From Burkholderia sp. WSM2232 (GTDB lineage Bacteria; Pseudomonadota; Gammaproteobacteria; Burkholderiales; Burkholderiaceae): DNA of 59,463 nucleotides. Location: contig NZ_AWZV01000039.1 of the NCBI RefSeq assembly GCF_000472545.1, positions 1-59,463 of the forward strand, written 5' to 3'. The notes under the pieces are model-generated. The model ran no database searches. It was not told where the DNA came from and saw only the letters and a program-made list of their open reading frames with translations. Within the stretch, counting starts at the first letter, position 1, and each line of letters starts with the position of its first letter. The translations under genes were made by a program, and so were the position numbers. Positions 35,519 to 44,307 of this stretch are shown piece after piece.

Positions 35519-37081
35519 ATGGCTCAGGCTCAGGCCCAACTCCCGCATCCGCCGCTCGAAGGCGCGCAACTGGTGATCGGCACCATCGCGGTGTCGCTCG
35601 CCGTTTTCATGAACGTGCTCGACACCTCGATTGCGAACGTGTCGATTCCGTCCATTTCCGGCGACCTCGGTGTGTCGTCCGACCAGGGAACATGGGTGAT
35701 CACGTCGTTCGCGGTCGCCAACGCGATCTCGGTGCCGCTCACCGGCTGGCTCACCGACCGCATCGGTCAGGTGCGGCTCTTCATGGCGTCGATCGTGCTG
35801 TTCGTGATCTCGTCATGGATGTGCGGCCTCGCGCCGACGCTGCCCTTCCTGCTCGCCTCGCGCGTGCTGCAAGGCGCGGTGGCCGGCCCGATGATTCCGT
35901 TGTCGCAAACGCTTCTGCTCGCGAGTTACCCGCGCGCCAAAGCGCCAATGGCGCTCTCCATGTGGGCGATGACCACGCTGATCGCGCCGGTCGCCGGCCC
36001 GATTCTCGGCGGCTGGATTTCGGACAACATCTCGTGGCCGTGGATCTTCTACGTCAACATCCCGGTCGGCGCGATTGCGGCGGTAGCCACGTGGATGATC
36101 TTTCGCAACCGCGATTCCGTCGTCAAGAAAGCGCCAATCGACGGCGTGGGCCTGAGCCTGCTGATCCTTTGGGTCGGCGCGCTGCAGATCATGCTCGACA
36201 AGGGCAAGGACCTCGACTGGTTTTCGTCGACCACGATTGTCGTGCTCGCACTGGTCGCGGTGATCGCGCTGGCGTTTTTCATCGTGTGGGAATTGACGGC
36301 CGAGCATCCGGTAGTCGATCTGTCGCTCTTCAGCAAGCGCAACTTCACCGGCGGCACGATCGCGCTGTCGGTCGGCTACGGGCTTTACTTCGGCAACCTC
36401 GTGCTACTGCCGCTATGGCTGCAAACGGACATCGGCTACACCGCAACTGAAGCCGGTCTTGTGATGGCGCCCGTCGGCGTCTTCGCGGTGCTGCTGTCGC
36501 CGATCACGGGCAAGGTCCTGCCGCGCACCGATCCGCGCTACATTGCGACGCTGTCGTTCCTTGTGTTCGCACTGTGTTTCTGGATGCGCTCGCGTTACAC
36601 GACCGGCGTGGATACGTACTCGCTGCTGCTGCCCACGCTGATTCAGGGCATCGGCATGGCCGGCTTCTTCATCCCGCTGGTGTCGATCACGCTGTCCGGC
36701 CTGCCGGGCAACCGCATTCCGGCCGCCTCGGGCCTGTCGAACTTCGTGCGGATCATGTGCGGCGGCATCGGCACGTCGATTTTTCAAACGGCGTGGGACC
36801 ATCGCACGATCATGCACCATGCGCAATTGACGGAGCGCGCCAACGCCTACAACCCGGTATTCGATCAGTCGATCCGGCAAATGGGCGCTGCGGGCTTCAG
36901 TCAACCGCAGGCGTATGGACTTTTCAATTCAATGGCCACACAGCAGGCCGCGCAATTGGGCGTGAACGACCTGTTCTACGTGTCGGCGGGAATCTTTGTC
37001 GCGTTGATCGCGCTGATCTGGATCACGAAGCCTGAAAGAGCCGGTGGCGATGCCGGTGCCGCTGCCGCTGCGGCGCATTGA
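35519..37081 (+). CDS. emrB: EmrB-type MFS drug exporter (DHA2, 14 TM)
   Basis: A 520-residue major facilitator protein with 14 hydrophobic helices. Motif A-like GWLTDRIGQVRLF and the DHA2 motif LDTSIANVSIPSISGDLG are present, as are VAGPILGGWISDN and the FFIPLVSITLSGLPGNRIPAASGLSNF stretch typical of EmrB (quoted in parts: FFIPLVSITLSGLPG, then NRIPAASG). It is the inner-membrane engine of the tripartite pump, probably proton-driven, for hydrophobic toxicants. It lies 31 bases after emrA and is followed by a strong terminator. Confidence 0.95.
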   Translation: MAQAQAQLPHPPLEGAQLVIGTIAVSLAVFMNVLDTSIANVSIPSISGDLGVSSDQGTWVITSFAVANAISVPLTGWLTDRIGQVRLFMASIVLFVISSWMCGLAPTLPFLLASRVLQGAVAGPMIPLSQTLLLASYPRAKAPMALSMWAMTTLIAPVAGPILGGWISDNISWPWIFYVNIPVGAIAAVATWMIFRNRDSVVKKAPIDGVGLSLLILWVGALQIMLDKGKDLDWFSSTTIVVLALVAVIALAFFIVWELTAEHPVVDLSLFSKRNFTGGTIALSVGYGLYFGNLVLLPLWLQTDIGYTATEAGLVMAPVGVFAVLLSPITGKVLPRTDPRYIATLSFLVFALCFWMRSRYTTGVDTYSLLLPTLIQGIGMAGFFIPLVSITLSGLPGNRIPAASGLSNFVRIMCGGIGTSIFQTAWDHRTIMHHAQLTERANAYNPVFDQSIRQMGAAGFSQPQAYGLFNSMATQQAAQLGVNDLFYVSAGIFVALIALIWITKPERAGGDAGAAAAAAH

Positions 37082-37114
37082 TTTTCGCTTCTGACCGCGC
37101 GTAGGTAGATGATG

Positions 37115-37152
37115 AAAAGGCGGGACCGTTTGCACGCGGTCCCGCCTTTTTT
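37115..37152 (+). terminator. Intrinsic terminator after emrB
   Basis: A perfect 14-bp stem AAAAGGCGGGACCG / CGGTCCCGCCTTTT with an 8-base loop, followed by TTTTTT in all. It ends the efflux operon and may also stop truB transcripts from the other side. Confidence 0.92.
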
Positions 37153-37262
37153 GTTGCAACCGCTCTGGCAGTTGGTGAACAGTTGGTCAGCAGTTGTTCA
37201 GCGGTTCTTCGATCAGAGGGGGTGCGGTATGTGTCGCTTGCCTGCTCCGCCGCGAAAGGCCG

Positions 37263-38201
37263 CTAATCGGTTGCCGTGACGATCAGCCGCTCCGGCGCCA
37301 ACACCCCTTCCCCGCGCTTCGCGACGCCGAGCAGGCGGCCCTGCGCCGCCGCGTACACACGCACGCGCGACGCGCTCATCGCTTCATCGCTCAATTCGAG
37401 TTCCGATAGCTTCAAGCGCTGACCATGCAGAAAGCGGCGCGTCGCGTCTTCGTCGAGATGCACCGAAGGAAACGTCGACAGCAACGCGTCCACCGGTTGC
37501 AGCCATGCATCGCGCTCGCTCTCGGTCGCGTCCGACAGCGCGTCGAGCGTCACCGCATGCTCGAGTGTCAACGCGCCCACGCCGGTGCGCCGCAAAGCCA
37601 CCAGGTGGGCGCCGCAGCCCAACGCCTCGCCAATGTCTTCGGCGAGCGTGCGCACATACGTGCCCTTGCTGCACGTGACGCGGAAGGTGACATCCGGCAG
37701 CGCGCACGCGAGCAGCTTCAGCGAATGGATCGTGACCTCGCGCCCTTGCCGCTCGACGGTCTGGCCCGCGCGCGCATATTCGTAGAGCGGCTTGCCGTCG
37801 CGCTTGAGCGCGGAATACATCGGCGGGACCTGCATGATATCGCCGAGAAAGGCCGGCAGCACCGCGCGCACCGCGGCTTCGTCGCAGGTGACCGCGCGCG
37901 TGTCGACCGGCTTGCCCTCGGCGTCGCCCGTAGTCGTGCGAATACCGAGGCGCATCGTGGCCTCGTACGTCTTGTCGGCTTCAAGCAGATCTTGCGAGAA
38001 CTTGGTGGCTTCGCCGAAACAGAGCGGCAGCAGGCCGGTGGCGAGCGGATCGAGCGTGCCGGTGTGGCCCGCCTTTTTGGCCAGATAGAGGCGCTTCGCG
38101 CGAATCAGTGCGTCGTTGCTCGACAGGCCGAGCGGCTTGTCGAGCAGCAGCACGCCGTCGAGCGCGCGGCGCGGCACGCGGGGGCGTTCAGGTGCGGTCA
38201 T
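37263..38201 (-). CDS. truB: tRNA pseudouridine-55 synthase
   Basis: A 312-residue TruB that makes pseudouridine at position 55 in the T-loop of tRNAs. The catalytic Asp51 is in GHTGTLDPLATG, and the N-terminal GVLLLDKPLGLSSND is the family signature. CSKGTYVRTLAEDIG is the third conserved motif, and a PUA-like C-terminal region follows. Last gene of the rimP-nusA-infB-rbfA-truB block; it starts 93 bases after rbfA. Confidence 0.96.
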   Translation of the reverse strand: MTAPERPRVPRRALDGVLLLDKPLGLSSNDALIRAKRLYLAKKAGHTGTLDPLATGLLPLCFGEATKFSQDLLEADKTYEATMRLGIRTTTGDAEGKPVDTRAVTCDEAAVRAVLPAFLGDIMQVPPMYSALKRDGKPLYEYARAGQTVERQGREVTIHSLKLLACALPDVTFRVTCSKGTYVRTLAEDIGEALGCGAHLVALRRTGVGALTLEHAVTLDALSDATESERDAWLQPVDALLSTFPSVHLDEDATRRFLHGQRLKLSELELSDEAMSASRVRVYAAAQGRLLGVAKRGEGVLAPERLIVTATD

Positions 38202-38294
38202 GTCGGAAAACGGTTTTCCATGGAAGCCGGAATGGCGTCAGACGTGCAGCGCCCGGTCCTTGCGGCCCGCGGCGCGTTGCAGGCGAGCCCGCCT

Positions 38295-38660
38295 TCAGTC
38301 TTCTTTGGCGCGACTGGCGTTTGCTTCGTCGATCAGACGCGACATCTCGACGGCGCGCTCGATCGTCTTGTCGTAATGGAAATGCAGCGTCGGCACCGTA
38401 TGAATATGGAGGCGCTTGAACAACTGGTTATGCAGATGGCCGGCTGCATGCGTGAGCGCCGCGAGCGTCTGCTGCGGATCGCCCGTCAGGGTCGTGAAAT
38501 AGACCTTCGCATGTGCATAGTCCGGCGTCAGCTCGACGCTCTGGATCGTGACGATCCCGATGCGCGGGTCCTTGACCTCGCGCAGCAGTTCCGACAGATC
38601 GCGCTGGATCTGATCGGCGAGCTGCACGTTGCGATTGGGTGAAGAACGTTTTTTAGGCAT
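38295..38660 (-). CDS. rbfA: Ribosome-binding factor A
   Basis: A 121-residue 30S maturation factor with a KH-like fold: VQLADQIQRDLSELLREVKDPRIG, ELTPDYAHAKVYFT and the C-terminal LHFHYDKTIERAVEMSRLIDE. It helps mature the 5' end of 16S rRNA. The ATG at 38660 gives the usual MPKKRSSPNRN start; the upstream frame to 38783 is not conserved in character. It follows infB after a gap of 177 bases that contains a terminator-like hairpin. Confidence 0.95.
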   Translation of the reverse strand: MPKKRSSPNRNVQLADQIQRDLSELLREVKDPRIGIVTIQSVELTPDYAHAKVYFTTLTGDPQQTLAALTHAAGHLHNQLFKRLHIHTVPTLHFHYDKTIERAVEMSRLIDEANASRAKED

Positions 38661-38784
38661 GGTGTTATGTGATCCGTTCTGACGGATGCAAAAATGGTTC
38701 GCGACAGCGCGGCTATTGAAAGCGCGCCACTGGCGCAGCGCAACGACAGCGAGCGTTGCGCGAAGCGGCAGGCCCAAAAACAAC

Positions 38785-38816
38785 GGGCGGAGCGGGCGTT
38801 GATGCCCCCTCCGCCC
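38785..38816 (-). terminator. Internal terminator-like hairpin infB-rbfA
   Basis: On the minus strand GGGCGGAG pairs with CTCCGCCC and is followed by GTTGTTTTT. It lies 22 bases after the infB stop, and could lower rbfA-truB expression relative to infB. Confidence 0.6.
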
Positions 38817-38837
38817 CTTGGAACCTTGCCGCGTGAC

Positions 38838-41780
38838 TTACAGCGTACGCGCGACTTCGGTGACCTCGAAGACTTCGAACTGATCGCCTTCGACGATGTC
38901 GTTGAAGTTCTTGATCGACATACCGCACTCGAAGCCCTGGCGGACTTCCTTCACGTCGTCCTTGAAGCGCTTGAGCGAATCCAGCTCGCCCGTGAAGATG
39001 ACGACGTTGTTGCGCAGCACACGCACCGACGACGAGCGCTTGACGAAACCGTCCGTGACCATACAGCCGGCCACCGCGCCGATCTTCGGCACCTTGAACA
39101 CCTGGCGCACTTCGACCGTGCCTGTCACGACTTCGCGCTTCTCCGGCGCCAGCATGCCCGACATTGCCGCCTTCACCTCATCCACTGCGTCGTAAATGAT
39201 GTTGTAGTAGCGAATGTCCACGCCGTTGGCTTCCGCCAGCTTGCGTGCCTGTGCATCTGCCCGCGTGTTGAAGCCGATGATGACCGCCTTCGAAGCCGTG
39301 GCCAGGTTGACGTCCGACTCGCTGATGCCGCCCACGGCGCCGTGCACGATCTGCACGCGCACCTCGTCGGTGGAAAGCTTGAGCAGCGATTGCACCAGTG
39401 CTTCCTGCGAACCTTGCACGTCGGCCTTGACGATGAGCGGCATGTACTGCACTTCGCCTTCGCCCATCTGCTCGAGCATGTTCTCCAGCTTCGCAGCCTG
39501 CTGCTTGGCGAGCTTGACGTCGCGGAACTTGCCCTGACGGAACAGCGCGACTTCACGCGCCTTGCGCTCGTCCGGCATGACGATGACTTCTTCGCCTGCC
39601 TGCGGCACTTCCGACAGACCCTGGATTTCGACCGGAATCGACGGACCCGCCGACTTGGTCGGCTTGCCGGTTTCGTCGAGCATGGCTCGCACACGACCGT
39701 AAGCGCTGCCTGCAAGGACGACGTCGCCGCGGTTCAGCGTACCGGACTGGACCAGGATGGTCGCGACCGGGCCCTTGCCCTTGTCGAGCTTCGCTTCGAT
39801 GACGAGACCCTTGGCCGGTGCTTCGACCGGTGCCTTCAACTCCAGCACTTCGGCTTGCAGCAGCACGTTTTCGAGCAGATCGTCGATACCCGAGCCGGTT
39901 TTTGCCGACACCGGCACGAACGGCGAGTCACCGCCGTACTCTTCCGGCACGACGCCTTCCGTAACCAGTTCCTGCTTGACGCGATCAGGGTTGGCTTCCG
40001 GCTTGTCGATCTTGTTGATCGCGACGACGAGCGGCACGCCGCCGGCCTTCGCGTGGGCGATCGCTTCCTTCGTTTGCGGCATCACGCCGTCGTCGGCTGC
40101 GACCACCAGAATGACGATGTCCGTTGCCTTCGCACCGCGGGCACGCATGGCCGTGAAGGCCTCGTGACCCGGCGTATCGAGGAACGTGATCACGCCACGC
40201 GGCGTTTCGACGTGGTAAGCGCCGATATGCTGCGTGATGCCGCCCGCTTCGCCCGCTGCAACCTTCGCACGGCGGATGTAGTCAAGCAGCGAGGTCTTGC
40301 CGTGGTCGACGTGACCCATGACGGTCACGACCGGCGGACGCGGCAACGCTTCCGCATCCGACACTTCGCCTTCCACCAGCATCGCCTCCGGGTCGTCCAG
40401 CTTGGCGGCAACCGCGTGATGGCCCAGTTCTTCGACGATGATCATCGCCGTTTCCTGGTCCAGCATCTGGTTGATCGTGACCATCTGGCCGAGCTTCATC
40501 ATCGACTTGATGACTTCCGATGCCTTCACCGCCATCTTGTGCGCCAGATCGGCGACCGTGATGGTTTCCGGCACGTGCACTTCGCGCACGATCGGTTCGG
40601 TCGGCGCCTGGAACGTCGTGTTCTGATCCTGATGCTTGCCACGCCCCTTCGGGCCGCCGCGCCAGCCGCGGTCGACGCCGCCGCTCGTGTCGCCGCGCGT
40701 CTTGATGCCGCGGCGCTTGGCTGCGTCGTCCTGCCAGCCGCCCTTGCCGCCCGGCTTCTTCTTGTCGCCGGCAGACGGCGCGGTCGTTGCGGCCGGAGCC
40801 GCTGCCGCCGGCTTGCGCGCAGCGCCCGCAGCCGGACGCGCTGCTTCACCAGCCGGACGCGCCGGCTTGTGCAGCGTGCCCTTGGCTTCTGCGGCCTTGG
40901 CCGGCTCGGCGGGCTTCGGCGCGGGTTCGGGCGCCTTCACCTGGGCCTTGCGCGGCGTGTTCATCATTTCGCGAATCGCACGTGCTTCGGCTTCCGCCGC
41001 GGCACGGCGCTTGGCGATTTCTTCCTGCTCGGCACGCGCCTTCTCGGCAGCCTGACGCGCAGCGTCTTCCGCCTTCTTCGCCGCTTCGCGCTGAGCCGCG
41101 CGTTCCGCTGCGGCACGCTCGTCGTCCTGCGCGGCGTCTTTCGCAACCGCCGGTTCAGCCGCCTTGGCGGTTGCAGCTTCGGCCTTCGCGGCTTGCGTTG
41201 CCTGCTGCGCCTTCTCACGCGCTGCCGCCTCGGCCGCGCGCTTCTTCGCCGCGTCTTCCTCGGCGCGGCGACGCTCGGCTTCCGCAGCCTGCTCGCGTGC
41301 CTGGCGCTCGGCCTCTTCGCGCTCCAGCTGCTCCTGGCGCGCCTTCAGTTCCTGGGCCTGCTTTTCGAGCAGCTCGGCTTCGTGACGAGCTTCCTCTTCA
41401 CGGCGCTGGAGTTCGAGCTCATCGGCGTCCGTGCTTTCGGCCACATGATTCGATGCTTCTCCGCCTTCAGCGGAGGTTTCGTCGCGGCGGACGAAAGTGC
41501 GCTTCTTACGCACCTCGACCTGAATGGTGCGAGCCTTGCCCGTCGCATCGGATTGCTTGATCTCCGACGTATGCCGTTTCGTCAGCGTGATCTTGCGCTT
41601 GTCCGCATCAGTCGAGCCGTGCGACTTGCGCAAGTGGTCGAGCAGACGCTCCTTGTCCGTTTCGGACAAGGCGTCGGCTTCGCTCGCTTTGGTGACGCCG
41701 GCCGCCTGCAGCTGCTCGAGCAGCACGCCTGCAGGCATTTTCAGTTCCGCGGCAAATTGGGCTACGTTGTTACTCGCCAT
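38838..41780 (-). CDS. infB: Translation initiation factor IF-2
   Basis: A 980-residue initiator-tRNA-binding GTPase. The IF2 N-terminal domains are at 1-50 and later near 395-450. Between them lies a very long, highly charged Ala/Glu/Lys/Arg linker (about 110-330) and a Pro/Ala/Gly stretch. The G domain starts near 490 with GHVDHGKTSLLDYI; G3 is DTPGHEAF and G4 is NKIDKPEA. The C-terminal domains bind initiator tRNA. Longer than the E. coli protein mainly through the linker. It starts 94 bases after nusA. Confidence 0.97.
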   Translation of the reverse strand: MASNNVAQFAAELKMPAGVLLEQLQAAGVTKASEADALSETDKERLLDHLRKSHGSTDADKRKITLTKRHTSEIKQSDATGKARTIQVEVRKKRTFVRRDETSAEGGEASNHVAESTDADELELQRREEEARHEAELLEKQAQELKARQEQLEREEAERQAREQAAEAERRRAEEDAAKKRAAEAAAREKAQQATQAAKAEAATAKAAEPAVAKDAAQDDERAAAERAAQREAAKKAEDAARQAAEKARAEQEEIAKRRAAAEAEARAIREMMNTPRKAQVKAPEPAPKPAEPAKAAEAKGTLHKPARPAGEAARPAAGAARKPAAAAPAATTAPSAGDKKKPGGKGGWQDDAAKRRGIKTRGDTSGGVDRGWRGGPKGRGKHQDQNTTFQAPTEPIVREVHVPETITVADLAHKMAVKASEVIKSMMKLGQMVTINQMLDQETAMIIVEELGHHAVAAKLDDPEAMLVEGEVSDAEALPRPPVVTVMGHVDHGKTSLLDYIRRAKVAAGEAGGITQHIGAYHVETPRGVITFLDTPGHEAFTAMRARGAKATDIVILVVAADDGVMPQTKEAIAHAKAGGVPLVVAINKIDKPEANPDRVKQELVTEGVVPEEYGGDSPFVPVSAKTGSGIDDLLENVLLQAEVLELKAPVEAPAKGLVIEAKLDKGKGPVATILVQSGTLNRGDVVLAGSAYGRVRAMLDETGKPTKSAGPSIPVEIQGLSEVPQAGEEVIVMPDERKAREVALFRQGKFRDVKLAKQQAAKLENMLEQMGEGEVQYMPLIVKADVQGSQEALVQSLLKLSTDEVRVQIVHGAVGGISESDVNLATASKAVIIGFNTRADAQARKLAEANGVDIRYYNIIYDAVDEVKAAMSGMLAPEKREVVTGTVEVRQVFKVPKIGAVAGCMVTDGFVKRSSSVRVLRNNVVIFTGELDSLKRFKDDVKEVRQGFECGMSIKNFNDIVEGDQFEVFEVTEVARTL

Positions 41781-41874
41781 TCATTCCTCTTAATGCAAGG
41801 ACCGATTCCTTGCGGTTAGCATCGGGTCATGCGGCCTGACGGCCGCGTTCAATTTAGTGCGCCATGGTCATTTC

Positions 41875-43350
41875 TCACTGGAACCAGTGTTCACGTGCTT
41901 TCATGATCAACGCCTTAGCGGCATCCTCTTCCATTCCGGTCATCTCGACCAGTTCATCTACGGCCAGTTCGGCGAGTTCGTCGCGCGTCTGGATCTGATG
42001 TTCGGCCAGTTTTGCGAGCAGGTCGGCGTCCATGCCGTCCAGGCTCTTCAGGTCGAGCGCTACATTTTCGACCTTTTCTTCGTTTGCGATCGCCATCGTC
42101 AACAACGCGTCGCGGGCGCGATTGCGCAGTTCGTGGACGGTGTCTTCGTCGAATGCCTCGATCTCGAGCATTTCGTTCAGCGGCACGTAAGCGATCTCTT
42201 CGAGGCTCGTGAAGCCTTCGTCGATCAGGATGTCGGCAACTTCTTCGTCGACATCGAGACGCGCCATGAACAGGTCGCGCAGAACACCGCGTTCCTGATT
42301 CTGCTTTTGCGCAGATTCGTCCGGCGTCATGATGTTGATCTGCCAGCCGGTGAGTTCGCTGGCAAGACGCACGTTCTGGCCGCTGCGGCCGATCGCGACC
42401 GCCAGCTCGTTTTCGTCCACGACGACGTCCATCGAATGCTTTTCTTCGTCGACGACGATCGACTGGACGGCTGCCGGCGCGAGCGCGCCGATCACAAACT
42501 GGGCGGGATCCTCCGACCATAGCACGATGTCGACGTTTTCGCCACCGAGCTCGTTACGCACAGCCTGCACGCGCGAGCCGCGAATGCCGACGCAGGTGCC
42601 GATCGGGTCGATGCGCTTGTCGTAAGCGACCACGCCGATCTTCGCACGCACGCCGGGATCGCGCGCCGCCGCCTTGATTTCGAGCAGGCCCTGTTCGATT
42701 TCCGGCACTTCCATTTCGAACAGCTTCATCAGGAATTCGGGCGCCGTACGCGACAGTTCGATCTGCGGACCGCGCGCGGTGCGATCGACCTTCGCGATAT
42801 AGGCGCGCACGCGGTCGCCCACGCGCAGGTTTTCCTTCGGAATGAGCTGGTCGCGGCGCAACAGCGCTTCGACGCGGCCGGTTTCGACGATGAAGTTGCC
42901 CTTGTCCAGACGCTTCACCGAGCCGGTCATGATGTGCTCGCCGCGCTCGAGGAAGTCGTTCAGAATCTGCTCGCGCTCGGCGTCGCGCACCTTCTGCAGG
43001 ATCACCTGCTTGGCGGCCTGCGCACCGATACGGCCGAACTCGATGGACGGCACCGGTTCTTCGATGAACTCGTCGATCTGGATCTCCGGCTTCTGCTCGC
43101 GTGCTTCGAACAGCAGAATTTCCTGATCCGGCTCCTGCAGGCCGGCTTCGTCCGGCACCACTTTCCAGCGGCGAAACGTTTCGTGCTCGCCGCTCTCACG
43201 GTCGATATGGACGCGAATGTCCGCGTCTTCTTCGAAGAGTTTCTTGGAGGCCGAAGCGAGAGCCGCCTCGAGCGCGGCAAATACCACGTCTTTGTCGACG
43301 TTCTTCTCGCGTGCCAGCGCATCCACCAGCATCAACACTTCGCGACTCAT
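41875..43350 (-). CDS. nusA: Transcription termination/antitermination factor NusA
   Basis: A 491-residue RNA-polymerase-binding protein. The N-terminal domain begins MSREVLMLVDALAREKNV, followed by S1 (GSVKRLDKGNFIVETG), two KH domains (GVRAKIGVVAYDKRIDPIGTCVG region and AVAIGRSGQNVRLAS) and two acidic C-terminal repeats (LLAKLAEHQIQTRDELAELAVDE region). It controls pausing, termination and antitermination. Its start overlaps the rimP stop by four bases. Confidence 0.97.
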   Translation of the reverse strand: MSREVLMLVDALAREKNVDKDVVFAALEAALASASKKLFEEDADIRVHIDRESGEHETFRRWKVVPDEAGLQEPDQEILLFEAREQKPEIQIDEFIEEPVPSIEFGRIGAQAAKQVILQKVRDAEREQILNDFLERGEHIMTGSVKRLDKGNFIVETGRVEALLRRDQLIPKENLRVGDRVRAYIAKVDRTARGPQIELSRTAPEFLMKLFEMEVPEIEQGLLEIKAAARDPGVRAKIGVVAYDKRIDPIGTCVGIRGSRVQAVRNELGGENVDIVLWSEDPAQFVIGALAPAAVQSIVVDEEKHSMDVVVDENELAVAIGRSGQNVRLASELTGWQINIMTPDESAQKQNQERGVLRDLFMARLDVDEEVADILIDEGFTSLEEIAYVPLNEMLEIEAFDEDTVHELRNRARDALLTMAIANEEKVENVALDLKSLDGMDADLLAKLAEHQIQTRDELAELAVDELVEMTGMEEDAAKALIMKAREHWFQ

Positions 43351-43805
43351 TGTTTGCGGCTCCTAAAGTCAACTTTCGGAACGAGGCGTGCTTTGTCCAT
43401 GTCCGCGAGCGTGAAATCGAGCATCGCGGCGCCTTCCTTCCCTTCAAATTCCAGACCGATGGTCTCGCCTTGCGGAGCATGCAAAATACCCCGGTACGAT
43501 TTCCGTCCGTCCAATGGCTTTTTCAATGTGATTACCACTTCGCTGCCTGCGAAGCGTTCAAAATCCGCCAGTTTTTTCAGCGGACGGTCGAGCCCCGGCG
43601 ACGATACTTCGAGCCGCTCATAATCGATATTTTCGACCGTCAGTACGTGCTGGAGCTGACGCGTGACTTTCTCGCAGTCTTCGATCGCGATGCCGGCAGG
43701 CTGGTCGATATAAATACACAGCATGCCGCGCCCGGTGCGCTCGAGATCGACGAGCTCGTAGCCGAGTCCCACGACCGTGGTTTCAATCAGTTCCGTCAGT
43801 TGCAC
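43347..43805 (-). CDS. rimP: Ribosome maturation factor RimP
   Basis: A 152-residue protein acting in 30S assembly: GYELVDLERTGRGMLCIYID in the N-terminal half, VTRQLQHVLTVEN, and YERLEVSSPGLDRPLKK, the family hallmark, followed by an SH3-like C-terminal domain. First coding gene of the nusA-infB operon. Its transcript carries a leader with a terminator (see 43932-43956). Confidence 0.95.
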   Translation of the reverse strand: MQLTELIETTVVGLGYELVDLERTGRGMLCIYIDQPAGIAIEDCEKVTRQLQHVLTVENIDYERLEVSSPGLDRPLKKLADFERFAGSEVVITLKKPLDGRKSYRGILHAPQGETIGLEFEGKEGAAMLDFTLADMDKARLVPKVDFRSRKQ

Positions 43806-43931
43806 AGTGCCCTCTTAGATGTTCGCGCAGCGAGCCTGCCGCTTGTTCTGCAAACAACCAATGCGGGCCGCGCGCCTGGCCGGCGCACGTTCGTGCTACC
43901 CGAGATGACGAACCACGATGAACTGAGCGGC

Positions 43932-43956
43932 AAAAAAAAATGGGCTAAACGCCCAT
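43932..43956 (-). terminator. Leader terminator (attenuator) before rimP
   Basis: On the minus strand ATGGGC pairs with GCCCAT around a 5-base loop (GTTTA) and is followed by nine T residues (43940 down to 43932). It lies about 80 bases after the promoter at 44021-44049 and 126 bases before the rimP start, so it would stop most transcripts before the operon unless it is controlled. It cannot serve rluB, which ends 350 bases upstream, except as a distal terminator. Confidence 0.7.
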
Positions 43957-44020
43957 CATCTTATTACCGGTGGTCGCACCTGAGCCGCACATGAAAAGCC
44001 GCACGCCCAGCGACTTCGCG

Positions 44021-44049
44021 ATTGTAGCCATTTTTCAGGACAAACGCAA
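44021..44049 (-). promoter_or_regulatory. Promoter of the rimP-nusA-infB operon
   Basis: On the minus strand -35 TTGCGT (44049-44044) and -10 TACAAT (44026-44021) are spaced by exactly 17 bases. Transcription should start near 44014. The rest of the interval 43806-44307 has no supported gene. Confidence 0.7.
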
Positions 44050-44307
44050 ACCGCAGAGCGCCGCGCCAAGCGCATTTCCGCCTGATTTCATGGCAATCTT
44101 TTGACGATATGGCGGCGCTTGCGGACTTTACAAGACGGCGCCGTGCAATCTGGCCCGACTTTGCGCCTGTCCTGCCTTTCACACACGGCGTTGGCACGCG
44201 TTTGCGGTCGCGCCAATGCGCCCGCGAGCGCTGCGCCAATCCGGTTGACCGGACCGCTGCAACTGCCGCACCGTATGCGAAGCTGCGGCGCCGCGCCGTG
44301 TTTGCGA

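Noticed and set aside
38694..41819. A 1041-codon plus-strand frame opposite infB
   Set aside because: Antisense shadow of IF-2; low-complexity Arg/Leu/Phe pattern mirrors the linker of infB.
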